A model generated the notes under the pieces. It was not told the DNA's origin and ran no database searches. It saw only the letters and a program-made list of their open reading frames with translations. A stretch of 44,004 nucleotides of DNA. It comes from Tubiluchus corallicola (lineage: Eukaryota; Priapulida; Priapulimorpha; Priapulimorphida; Tubiluchidae). A program made the translations under genes and the position numbers. Location: positions 1 through 44,004 of the forward strand of contig JAQGDQ010001372.1 of NCBI GenBank assembly GCA_030141605.1, in the 5' to 3' direction. This document shows positions 11,552-24,300 of the stretch, piece after piece. How positions within the stretch are numbered: the first letter of the stretch is position 1; each line of letters starts with the position of its first letter.

Positions 11552-12097
11552 CTTTTCTCATATGTTTAGCACATTCATTCTGGGCGGGGCGAGGTACTTG
11601 TTTTTTGTGATCTCCCGGCGCGCGCAATCGGCAGCATGCGATTGCGTGCGCCGGTAGAACTTGTCGGTCTAACGTGCATAAATGAAAAAAATGTGAAAAA
11701 ATTCCGAACGCTTCTCCGTGCGGCAAACGAACGGTAACAACAACGGCAAAAAGTTAATTCCAGAAACTTTGAACCAGAAATAAATCCCGTCCACAACTTA
11801 CGCTTAACGGCGAGTTTGTTCTGTCGTTTACCGCACGGAAGTACCGGCATCGCCATCTTTAGCTGTGCGTAACAAACCAGCGTGAACTATTCCCGACTGC
11901 ACCAATCGTGTCCGAATTCTTCGTTTTTTGCATCGGGTGATACGCGAAAGGGTTCAGTACGGAATAGTTCCGCCGAGTCGCTAAAACTTATTGGATAAGA
12001 GTTATTTTTCATGTGAAACTAAAGAACAAAATAAAATAAATCTCAAAATCACAAAACTTTTGATGAATTCAGACATTTTATATTGACTTTGGTTCAT
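11552..12097. other. GC-richer intergenic island, no gene assigned
   Basis: 11575-11990 is richer in GC and CpG than its surroundings and holds a minus-strand frame of 93 codons (11856-11575). I recognise no family in it and see no clear splice sites. It could be a relic or an unannotated exon. Confidence 0.35.
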
Positions 12098-13568
12098 TAA
12101 GCAGTTGATTTACAGAAAAAATTTAGAAAAATAGTTCATCATTGAGCAGTTGATTCACAGTAATAATTTAGAAAAATAGTTTATCTTTATGCAGTTGATT
12201 CACAGTAAAAAATTAGAAAAATATTTCATCTTTGAGCAGTTGATTCACAGTAAAAAATTAGAAAAATAGTTCATCATTAAGCAGTTGATTCACAGTAAAA
12301 ATTTAGAAAAATAGTTCATCTTTAAGCAGTTGATTCGCAGTAAAAATTTAGAAAAATAGTTCATCATTGAGCAGTTGATTCACAGTAAAAATTTAGAAAA
12401 ATAGTTCATCTTTAAGCAGTTGATTCGCAGTAAAAATTTAGAAAAATAGTTTATCTTTGAGCAGTTGATTCACAGTAAAAATTTAGAAAAATAGTTTATC
12501 TTTAAGCAGTTGATTCACAGTAAAAATTTAGAAAAATAGTTTATCTTTAAGCAGCTGATTCACAGTAAAATTTAGAAAAATAGTTTATCTTTATGCAGTT
12601 GATTCACAGTAAAAGTTTAGAAAAATAGTTATCTTTATGCAGCTGATTCACAGTAAAATTTAGAAAAATAGTTTATCTTTAAGCAGCTGATTCACAGTAA
12701 AATTTAGAAAAATAGTTTATCTTTAAGCAGTTGATTCACAGTAAAATTTAGAAAAATAGTTTATCTTTAAGCAGCTGATTCACAGTAAAATTTAGAAAAA
12801 TAGTTTATCATTAAGCAGTTGATTCACGGTAAAAATTTAGAAAAATAGTTCATCATTAAGCAGTTGATTCACAGTAAAAATTTAGAAAAATAGTTCATCT
12901 TTAAGCAGTTGATTCGCAGTAAAAATTTAGAAAAATAGTTCATCATTGAGCAGTTGATTCACAGTAAAAATTTAGAAAAATAGTTCATCTTTAAGCAGTT
13001 GATTCGCAGTAAAAATTTAGAAAAATAGTTTATCTTTGAGCAGTTGATTCACAGTAAAAATTTAGAAAAATAGTTTATCTTTAAGCAGTTGATTCACAGT
13101 AAAAATTTAGAAAAATAGTTTATCTTTAAGCAGCTGATTCACAGTAAAATTTAGAAAAATAGTTTATCTTTATGCAGTTGATTCACAGTAAAAGTTTAGA
13201 AAAATAGTTATCTTTAAGCAGTTGATTCACAGTAAAAATTTAGAAAAATAGTTTATCTTTAAGCAGCTGATTCACAGTAAAAGTTTAGAAAAATAGTTTA
13301 TCTTTAAGCAGCTGATTCACAGTAAAATTTAGAAAAATAGTTCATCATTAAGCAGTTGATTCACAGTAAAATTTAGAAAAATAGTTATCTTTAAGCAGTT
13401 GATTCACAGTAAAAATTTAGAAAAATAGTTATCTTTAAGCAGTTGATTCACAGTAAAAATTTAGAAAAATAGTTTATCTTTGAGCTGTTGATTCACAGTA
13501 AAAATTTGGAAAAATAGTTCATCATTAAGCAGTTGATTCACAGTAAAAATTTAGAAAAATTGTTTATC
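12098..13568. repeat. 45-bp intergenic minisatellite, ~33 copies
   Basis: Unit GCAGTTGATTCACAGTAAAA plus ATTTAGAAAAATAGTTCATC plus TTTAA, with period 43-45 bp. The variant order around 12250-12650 repeats around 12830-13200 (offset about 578 bp), so blocks of units have been copied together. It lies in the convergent MNK-ATIC interval. Confidence 0.95.
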
Positions 13569-14154
13569 TTATACAACAAGCAACTGACACTGATCCATTA
13601 AAAATATTGATTCTGATCCAGTAACAGATTCTGTATCACCAGTTTACAGAAAAAGTTTTCCGTTCTAAAATTAGTAATTATTATAGATTTTGATTTTTGG
13701 ATAATCATAGTTTAATTAACTCCTTCAGGATCGCACCATTCAAAATAAATCTCATAAGACATGACTTTTTTGCTACTGTATGAGCACAGACATAACTAAA
13801 TGATTACAAATTAGGTACTGTTCTGTTCAGGAGAATCTCAGCTATACAACTCAGCCTATCGAGTTGCTCAGTCTGTTTTACACTTGCGGTGAAGTACACA
13901 CTATTTTATGGATTGCATGCCTGTGTAAGAAGTCTGCTGTACACATTTCCAGGAAAACCGACCGATCAGCCAAGGAAAAATTAATGTTGTTTCACTTTTT
14001 AACAGGAATTTCCCGTTAAAAATAGAATAGACTTGAGACCAGAGTATATCAGAGTGTTGTGTCTGGATAATTGAAATTTCCTTCATTAGCTGATTTCACA
14101 CAAGTGATACTGTACATTGTTACACACACAGCAGTTACTGAAAGCTTCTTTCAA

Positions 14155-14160
14155 TTTATT
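14155..14160 (-). promoter_or_regulatory. Candidate ATIC poly(A) signal
   Basis: AATAAA on the minus strand, 264 bases beyond the ATIC stop codon. It is the nearest exact hexamer I see downstream. Confidence 0.4.
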
Positions 14161-14423
14161 CGTCAAAAATCGATTTATAATTTGTCTAAGGTAAGCAAAT
14201 GCATTTCACATATAATTTTGCATGAAAATCCATTGCGTGACGCGTAGAAACGTACAGAAAATATGAGATACAACACAATCGTTGCTTGGTACGAGCAGTT
14301 TTTCCTGAACCCGTGAAAAATACAGCAAACGCTTACGGTCCTGAAGGACTTGAACGTAGAAAAATTCAGACCGACGCCTCCCCGCTTTCGTCCGATTGTG
14401 TACGTACAATTTTCACTTAAACT

Positions 14424-14543
14424 TTAGTGATGAAAAAGCCTGACATTAATGTGTGCCAACACGATGTCGTACTCGTTGCAAACATCAATGATGCTCCGAT
14501 CAGATACGCTGCCGCTAGGACTTGCTACGTACTCGACTCCAAC
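14424..14543 (-). CDS. ATIC: ATIC exon 14 (residues 554-592)
   Basis: Acceptor CTATAG|GTT; stop TAA at 14426-14424. Encodes [12 protein letters not shown] at the start and NVRLFHH at the end. Human ATIC ends NLRLFHH. Confidence 0.95.
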   Translation of the reverse strand, partial: VGVEYVASPSGSVSDRSIIDVCNEYDIVLAHINVRLFHH

Positions 14544-17500
14544 CTATAGCAAAATACGTTAATACATAAATGCCGATGCATGACTGAACCGATTTGTAAA
14601 TTCGTAGAAAAATCGTGCCGACAAAACAAACTTTCTACTTTGAGACAAAGATTGCAATTAAATTGTTTAGTGCCTTTTTGCACACAGGGCTAGCGTCGGC
14701 AGTAACACTGTATAAAACTTTCAAATTCAAACTCTTGTGATGACCTAATGGAAGATCATTTGAAACAAGTTTAGATAAAATTGTGTGAAGTTTGAAAAGT
14801 ACAAGATTGGAAGGAAAATTAAAGTACAAGATTGGAAAAAAAATTAAAGAACAAGATTGGAAGAAAAATTAAAGTACAAGACTAGTTCAAAAATTAAAGT
14901 ACAAGATTGGAAAAAAAATTAAAGTACAAGATTGGAAAAAAATTAAAGTACAAGATTGGAAGAAAAATTAAAGTACAAGATTGGAAAAAAATTAAAGTAC
15001 AAGATTGGAAGAAAAATTAAAGTACAAGACTAGAACAAAAATTAAAGTTCAAGATTGGAAAAAAAATTAAAGTACAAGATTAGAAAAAAATTAAAGTACA
15101 AGACTAGAACAAAAATTAAAGTACAAGATTGGAAGAAAAATTAAAGTACAAGACTGGAAGAAAAATTAAAGTACAAGTTTGGAAGAAAAATTAAAGTACA
15201 AGATTGGAAGAAAAATTAAAGTACAAGATTGGAAAAAAATTAAAGTACAAGATTGGAAGAAAAATTATAGTACAAGACTAGAGCAAAAATTAAAGTACAA
15301 GATTGGAAGAAAAATTAAAGTACAAGATTGGAAAAAAAATATAGTACAAGATTGGAAGAAAAATTATAGTACAAGACTAGAACAAAAATTAAAGTACAAG
15401 TTTGGAAGAAAAATTAAAGTACAAGATTGCAAGAAAAATTAAAGTACAAGACTAGAAAAAAATTAAAGTACAAGATTGGAAGAAAAATTATAGTACAAGA
15501 CTAGAACAAAAATTAAAGTACAAGATTGGAAGAGAAATTAAAGTACAAGATTGGAAGAAAAGTTAAATTACAAGATTGGAAGAAAAATTAAAGTACAAGA
15601 CTAGAACAAAAATTAAAGTACAAGATTGGAAGAGAAATTAAAGTACAAGATTGGAAGAAAAATTAAAGTACAAGATTGGAAGAAAAATTAAAGTACAAGA
15701 TTGGAAGAGAAATTAAAGTACAAGATTGGAAGAGAAATTAAAGTACAAGTTTGGAAGAAAAATTAATCTCAAATAACATGATCATGAGGCCAAAAAAGAA
15801 TTTAATTCTCTCATCAACTCAGAAGATGGCAGCAGGGAGGGAGTTGTGAATGTTGAAAGCTGAATTGCGGAATATTTAAAATCAGTTGAAATCAAAGTTT
15901 GTTTATTTCCCACTGGTTAGCAGCAATGTTTTAATTTTTTTCAATGCACATTTTTTCACGCTTTGCTGTTTAGTTTCGCATTACTAAGTTATCATATAAT
16001 TATTCGATAAACTTTAATCTCCAATACAATGAGCAGCATTACAAAATGGCAACCCTGGCCGAGAATTAGCCGAGGAAAAACACGGACGCGTCCTGCGTTC
16101 CCCGAAAGAACGATGTTATAATAATGATTGTGTGTCACGTTTTAATTAAAAAAAATACGTTTTTATATGACAGTGTCAAGTGTATGAATGTACAAAAATG
16201 TACATTTGACTCAGGGGGTCGAACTCCAAGATGGCATAGCGGTCTTGATATTGGACTGAATTCGACTCAGGGGGTGGAACTTCAAGATGGCACGGCGTTC
16301 GTGATATTGCGCATCATGAAGATCCATTTTACTATCGTTGTGTAACCGATTACTTAACTACAAATGTCAATTTTAATTACAAATGTTATGCTAATTAACT
16401 GAGTTAATGTCTGTAAACTAGTACCTTATACCTGTTATAGCATGTCATCTAAATCTCATAAAACAAAATACACAAAAACTACACTGTACGGAGTTTATTA
16501 TCAGCACTAATAAAAATAGGGAACCAAAATACACGTGCACAAAAAATAACTAACTAACTCAGTAACAGCACTACACCCGAGGAGCACCTGTGTCAGAAAT
16601 CCAGGCTGTAGTGACCTCTACACGCTTTTATACTGGCATTCCAGGTCAGCTGGCTTCTCACACCCCGTGTAGGCCCAAACAAGACGTCTGGACCTACAAG
16701 AAAGGGGTGAGTCGCTGCTGACGTGGAAGCAGGGCGTGTAGAGGGCCCTACACCTGACCCGACACAGGTGCCTCCGTAACAATATATAAAATTCCTGGCT
16801 GGGTACGTGATAAAAAAATATTACCCGGGCGATTATACGGAAACAAAAGTATTTTTATTTGTATTTTTATTCACTCCCATGGAACGAAACACACCTAAAA
16901 GATCACAGAATGAAACCTACCCGAGCAGCACAGTCGATACTGTCACGGAATGGAAAGAAGGCATCTGAACTCAGAACGACTCCCCGAAGTTTCCGCAGCC
17001 AATCACGTCTCTCGCTCTGAAAGTAAAAAATTGTTATTGTCTTTCGTAAAGCTTCTCTTTCACGATCGTTTTGTAATACCGTTGCCTTGGTAACAATTCA
17101 CTGAACTGTAGGTTTAGAGTTCAAGTCTGTTTATTTTAAGATAAATCACTTTTCTGTTTTGACTGTTCCAATCAAAACACTTTGATAAGAGATGTGAATG
17201 ATAATAGATAACCTTTACCAATTAGCCAAACTTTGAAGCAGTTTAGAGTCTGCTTCACCAGAGACAGAGTGCATGAAAGACGGAGTGCTTACAGAGTGAC
17301 TGTCCGAAAGTTACTGCCCCGTGTGTCAGCTTTTTCGTTACTTTTTTTAACACCAAAACGCTTCACTGAATCAGGAAGTTTTTCGAATTAGCCAAACTTT
17401 GAAGCAGTTTATAAAGTCTGCTTCACCAGAGGCAGGGTGAATGAAAGACGGAGTGCTTACAGAGCGACTGCCCAAAAGTTACTGCCTCTGTGTGAGCTTT

Positions 17501-17966
17501 TTCGTTACCCTTTTTACAATAGCAAAACGCTTCACTGAATCAGTAAGTTTTTTTAACTAGGTAACATTCATGAGGTCTTGGTACAAGCAATTACTAAGTT
17601 AATGTCCTAGTGGTGATAATTTGTACAAAACAAGAAACAGGAAATACTTCAGGAAAAAAACAGAGAAATCAGTAACTCCATAACAAATAAAATTCCTGGC
17701 GCTGTAAGCTTTTATTTTTTCAAAAAAGTGAAAAAATGATAATTTATGATAAAAAGGTTATCATCTTTACTGTTATACTCATTCCATCAAGCAGCTGTCT
17801 CTTCATACAAATTCCAGTCAATTTCTGCCTGCTACAACAGGCACTCCACAATGTGACACACCTTCAACTACAACAATTCAACTCACCACTGTCAATGCTG
17901 GTGGTACATGTTCCAACGAGTTCAAAAGTTCAACATCGTCTACCTGCTGAAAATAATGAAAACAGT

Positions 17967-18005
<39 letters not shown>

Positions 18006-18125
18006 CACAACCACAACAACAACATCATCAAGAAGAAAAACAAGAAGAAGAAAAAGAAGAAGAAGAAGAAGAACAACAACAACACCACCACCACCACCAC
18101 CAACACAACAACAACAACAACAACA

Positions 18126-18157
<32 letters not shown>

Positions 18158-18225
18158 AGCAACAGCAACAACAACAACACCACCACCACCACCAACACAA
18201 CAACAACAACAACAACACCACCAAC

Positions 18226-18267
<42 letters not shown>

Positions 18268-18274
18268 CCACACC

Positions 18275-18311
<37 letters not shown>

Positions 18312-21300
18312 CCACACCAACACAACAACAACAACAACAACAACACCACCACCACCACCAACACAACAACAACAACAATAAATTTCTTTATTGTTATTAA
18401 AATTACACATAACTGAACTGTAAACTTCACATTCAAAAACTGATAGTGTAATCAGTGTTTCCGCTGCCGTGAACAATAGTGTTATAGAGTAAAATGAATT
18501 TACAATTAAAAACACAAGCAAGGTTGTAATTAATTACATAAGTACATAAATTTAAGACTTCAAAACCTTGGAATATTTACAAATTGAAATTGAAATTGGA
18601 TGCTTTATAGATGTTTTGTGTTGAATATGGATAATACATAAGCTGTGATTTGATCTTATTATATTATTGATTTTTTGGAGGCTAGTTCAGTATTTTCCAA
18701 TTCATTTTTGAATTTTTGTAGAGTCACTAGAAAACAAGATAAAACAGAAAATATTTTGTGGATTTAATAAAATCAAAGCACAAAAACGCTCCTCATAAAT
18801 GAATCTTAAAAGATTCTTATCCGGAGTTCATATCATTTACATCTATCTTATTGTGCATAGAGCTTGCGTTAGCAGCAACGCTGTATAAAATTTGTAAATC
18901 TGAGCTCCCGCGATGATCATTAGACGCAGCCATTTGACAGTAAGGCGTTTGAAACAAGTCTAGATAACATTGTGTTAAGTTTGAAAAAATAATCAGAGCA
19001 TTCGTAGTCCATTCTTCACGAACTAAGTAAAATTTTAAATCACTATATCTTGTCAATAAGATTAAAAATACGTTTTTGGTCAGCGACACTTAACAAGTTG
19101 GTAAAAACATTTTAAATTATTATTTCTAGTTGCATAAATCTTTCCAGGCTTAAACAGGAATTTCTCCTTTTTTTTTGGTGAATCAGTGATGCATCCTGGG
19201 ATGGTAAGTCTGACAGTGAAGTTATAAGTCTTTCAAACAGCTAAGCCTATAAAAATGCTAAGTAATGTAACTTTTACGGGAAGTTTTACGGGATGAAGTT
19301 AAAAATGACCCTTTCTTCAGCTTGTGACCAGTGAAAAGTTTAGATAATATTACGTAAATTTTCAAGAAATATTGAGAACACTTGAGGCGCAGGCTTCTCT
19401 AACTAAGCAAAAGTTATCTTATCATCATCATTATTATTACTTCATCTCGTCCATCATCTTTATTATAAGCAATCGTACCTCTTCCAAAGAACTGTTAACA
19501 TAAACGTCAACTGCGTTTGTCATTTCCGTCCGTTTCACGCCCTTCTTAAAGTGCATGCTCAAGACATTCGGATGCTGACGAAGCCACCTAGAAGAGACTT
19601 CCTAGTTAAAGCAAACCCGACCCAATTTCTCTGCAGTTTTGGTAAATTGCTCTTCTAATAGTATTTAATAGAAAGGGCATATTTACCAATAGGTTACACA
19701 TATTTTCTAACACCCCACAAACAGTTACTTAGTCCAATTTTATATAAGACTTGTCCACCATCATATTAGTGTTATATAACAAACAAGTATATTTATTGTA
19801 TAAAACATAATACACCACAAACAGTTGCTCCGCCTGCTTAGATATAAAAGTTAGGCATATAAGAGCTACACATAAGAAGAGTCCAATTAATAGGCATTAA
19901 TGATATTAATACACCACACGTAATTGTATCTGCACTTCTTATACAAATAGCCAAAGATAAAGATCAGCATGTACTGTACTATAAGCCTAAGGCGTCATAA
20001 TATTTTGATGCTCTCAGTGTTAACCGACAAATCTTAACCCCGAAATCTTATAAAAAAAAACACAAATTTTAAATAAACATTTTTTCCGTAAATTGAAGAA
20101 CTCGCTCTCTCCAAACCCGTAGGGGTTTTTAGCTCACAGAAACTTGAAAAATTTTCACGAATAATTTTACCAGTTTTTGGCTTTTTCCGCTGCAAGCTTG
20201 ACACACTGCACACGAGACTGCTGCCCCGCTCCGACTCCAATAACCTGCCCGTCCTTTACGAGGCATACTGAGTTGGACTGCGTGTACTTTACGCATGTCG
20301 TAGCAATAATCATATCTCGTATAATGCTCTCAGGTACCTACGTAAATGAAATTACACGATATCTACAAATATATACCTTTACAGTAGGGGTGTGCAAATT
20401 ATCAGACTAGCCGGGTCACATTAAACTTTCCCGCAATTCCTTGGCCACATGCAGTTTGATCAAGGAGCAAAGTACAGAAAGGCCTAATAACAATTTTTTT
20501 TGCATCCGACTTGCGCACATCATTACTACTACACTCAAGAAACTATTTTAGAAGTTATTAAAATTTATATTAAAAACCATATATTTCATCATGTCCGACA
20601 GTGACATTAAGTGACAACTGTCTTGTAAGGGTTAATGCCATCCGATCTAGAGGAAAAACTACCCGCACTATCTTTGGCGCGGACTTCAGCTGGATCGCGT
20701 GGGCCGCACTTTCATTACGTTGACAAACCTCTTCGCGGGCCGCACAAGATCTCTCGGCGGGCTGCAAGTAGCCAGCGGGCCGCAGTTTGCACACCCCTAC
20801 TTAACAGAAATTTATTTATTTTATTTGCAATTAACATTTTATCAAAAAACTCGATAGTTTCATACTAACTATCGCTAGTAGGAAAGCACTGCCTAATTAT
20901 TTAAAGGAAAAGGCAACACTTTTCATAAATAAAGGCGATCTGTGCTCAACGGAGGTTAACCGACTTTTCAGCTTACGAAAAAAACCAGCTAAGTCAGCTA
21001 AAGCTCACAACTTTTCTTAACTAAATAAATGATAAATTGTTAGTTAACCGTTAATTACGGAGACAAATTTTTTAAATAATTCGTGTTGCTTATACACATA
21101 GAGAAGCTGATGTACAGATTCAAATAATGGATTAGAGATCAATTTTTCATTATTACAAAAAAGCAATGATTTAGTGCAAATCTAAGTCTAACTCCTGGTA
21201 AGCTTTATCTTCGTTACCAATAAATCAAAATCAAAACACCAAAATGATCTCAGACATGTGACTAACGTTCTGACAGCGAATGTGCGATGCGTTTGTCTTA

Positions 21301-24300
21301 TTTCAACCAGTGATTTCTTCTTCTTCTTCTTCTTCTTCTTCTTCAATGAATCACACGTCCAGGGACATGATACTGCTCACCTCCCTATGCCAGGACTCCC
21401 TACACGCTGCAATGCCCCAAGTGCATTTATTTCTAAGGATCAATGCTGAAGTGTTTAAATCTTTCTGTGCAAAATCTAAATATGTTAACATTTGTCCTCC
21501 TGCAGGTTTTTTAGCTGGTTCTCTATGGCGTGTTGAAGAGCTATCTTTACTGGAATATCATCAGGTAGTCTAAGCATGTGCCCAATCCATCTTAAACGTC
21601 GTCTTTTTATTTTTCTTGTCCAAGGTTCTTCTTTTATTTTTTCATACAGATCTTTGTTTGAAATTTTCCTTGGCCATCTAATACCCAAAATGTTTCTGTA
21701 ATTCCTCCTCCAACCAGTGATTTGCAGTGTCACGTGATTATCGCAAGAGCAGAAATCTTCGCGGGGCTAGGGCGACTGTAGAAATAAACTGACTGTAGCT
21801 CAGCTGCTAAACGGTGCGGCACTGCGCTCCATTTATAAACAAAGCTTAAAAATTTCTCTTGAAATTTTGTACCACTTACATGTTATCTTATTGCGTACAG
21901 GGCTTGCATTGACAACAACACTGTATAAAACTGTAAAAAGTGCATAAAGATGCTCACCAGCTTTCGATCGGTCACCACATTTTTAAATAATTCTGCACCG
22001 ATGACGGCATTGTTCCTTGTCTGTTCAAGCTGCAGGCCAAATACGGTCCTAGTTTCCAAATCCGCCGGTTGGTACAGCGGGTCCATCTTCATCACGCAGT
22101 ATTTGCCGCCCTTCTTCTTCCGCAGCATCCCCAGAGCTTCCTCCCCGTATCCGGGAGCGATTATACCATCGGATACCTAACAGTGTTTAATTCTTAATTA
22201 TTTTAATGATTATTTAATTAATTTCCTTATTTTAATTAATTAGTTATTTAATTGTTGGCGCGTTTCGTGATTAACGGACGCGATAATTTGAAAGCGGGAG
22301 AATCTTGGCTGGACTTCAACTATCAGTGGTCAGATGGTTGTGGTCAGTGGTCAGATCTACTCAATGTCTGCAGACTGAAATCTAGCTCACTTACAAGACT
22401 GCTCTAAATTGAGGCACTGCACTGGCAGAGGCGTCCCAGCCATGCTTGAATGTGTATGTGCAAGCTCGGTAAATACCTCGGAAATAGTATAGCGCATGAA
22501 GTCATCCAAAACGAATATTTAACACAGCAGTCACCTATCCATAAACTATCCAGGGTTGGTGCTGCTTTAATGCACTCACTATATACACACATATAGTAAC
22601 CACTTAGCTATTTGTACTGCCCCCTCACATGTAAATACCTGGGAATAGCATAGCACATGAAGTCATCCAAAGCGAGTATTTAACACAGCAGTCACCTATC
22701 CATAAACTATCCAGGGTTGGTGCTGCTTTAATGCACTCACTATATACACACATATAGCAACCACTTAGCTATTTGTACTGCCCCCTCACATGTAAATACC
22801 TGGGAATAGCATAGCACATGAAGTCATCCAAAACGAGTATTTAACACAGCAGTCACCTATCCATAAACTATCCAGGATTGGTGCTGCTTTAATGCACTCA
22901 CTATACACACATATAGTAACCACTTAGCTATTCGTACTGCCCCTCACATGTAAATACCTGGGGATAGTATAGCATATGAAGTCATCCAAAACGAGTATTT
23001 AACACAGCAGTCACCTATCCATAAACTATCCAGGATTGGTGCTGCTTTAATGCACTCACTATACACACACACACTAACCACTTAGCTATTCGTACTGCCC
23101 CCTCATACGTAACTGAACAGAAAGTGACGTACATGCTGCAGTGAGGTGGCATATCGTAACGGGTACAAAAAATTACAAAGAAAAGCAACTCTGGAGAAAA
23201 CATGATAAGACAATGGTGAGAAAAAATTTCACGGGAAAGAATTTTTTGGAAAACTCCGACAGTCATAACGGACAAATGCCAAATACCCACCTCTCTTGAA
23301 ATAATTCTGGCCGTTGCCGTATCACACGGCTCGGACAAAGCCACGAAATCTCCAAATGAAGCCAGTCTATCGGCAGCGCGAGCGCGAGCGTACGCCGAAG
23401 CCAGTGGAGTCAACGTATGCAACAAGTCATCCACCATGCAATGCTTGGCTTCAACTTCACTGAGCGGAATTCCTACGGCTGCACCTAGAAAGAGAAACCC
23501 AGTCGTACAACAACACATCGGGGACGTCACCTACAAAGAGAAACCCAGTCGTACAACAGCACATCGGGGACGTCACCTAGAAAGAGAAACCCAGTCGTAC
23601 AACAGCACATCGGAGACGTCACCTAGAAAGAGAAACCCAGTCGTACAACAGCACATCGGGGACGTTAGCGAAACTAAATTTTCATTTCGGTTTGCAACAA
23701 TTGCACTTTGGGTTAAGTTTGGGTTGGCGAAATTTATTGTTTCTTTATAAGTGTATCTTTATGCACATTTTACAGTTTTATACAGTGTTGTTGTCAATGC
23801 AAGCTCTGTGCGCAATAAGATAACATGTAAGTGATACAAAATTTCAAGAGAAATTTTTAAGCTCTGTTTATAAATGGAGCCCAGAGCCGCGCCGTTTCAA
23901 CTCAACTCCAGTCAGTTTATTTCTACAGTCGCCCTATCCCGGATAAGAAACTCAGTTTTAGGGGCAACAGCCGTTCAGTGATGGGAGTTGAGCTAGCCGA
24001 CGTTTGTATCGGCTGCGAAGATTTCCGCTCTTGCGATAGTCACGTGACAAAATTTATTAAATTTCGTAGTCGAAATTTCCGATAATTTTCCGTAGCATTT
24101 TTCCGAGGTTTTACTAGTATTTATTCCAATTTTTCTTTTTTCTCCTAGAAACACTCTCCTCTCAAAAACTGCTGAAAAATCTTGGCTAAAATAATTCAAA
24201 TGCAGCGAAAATTTCATTCACGTAACAGTTTGTGACGTGGTTTTTACTGGCAATGTGGCATATCTTCAGTGCTGACCACTGTAAACTTTGAGGGCCCCCG

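Noticed and set aside
17736-18521. Long N/T/Q-rich and L/V/C-rich frames on both strands
   Set aside because: They are translations of trinucleotide microsatellite; the conserved protein here is ATIC exon 12 on the minus strand.
21786-21832. tRNA-like A-box (TGTAGCTCAGCTGCTAAACGG) suggesting a SINE
   Set aside because: No B-box found downstream, and the related inverted copy near 23900 lacks the match; similarity to a tRNA is probably chance.
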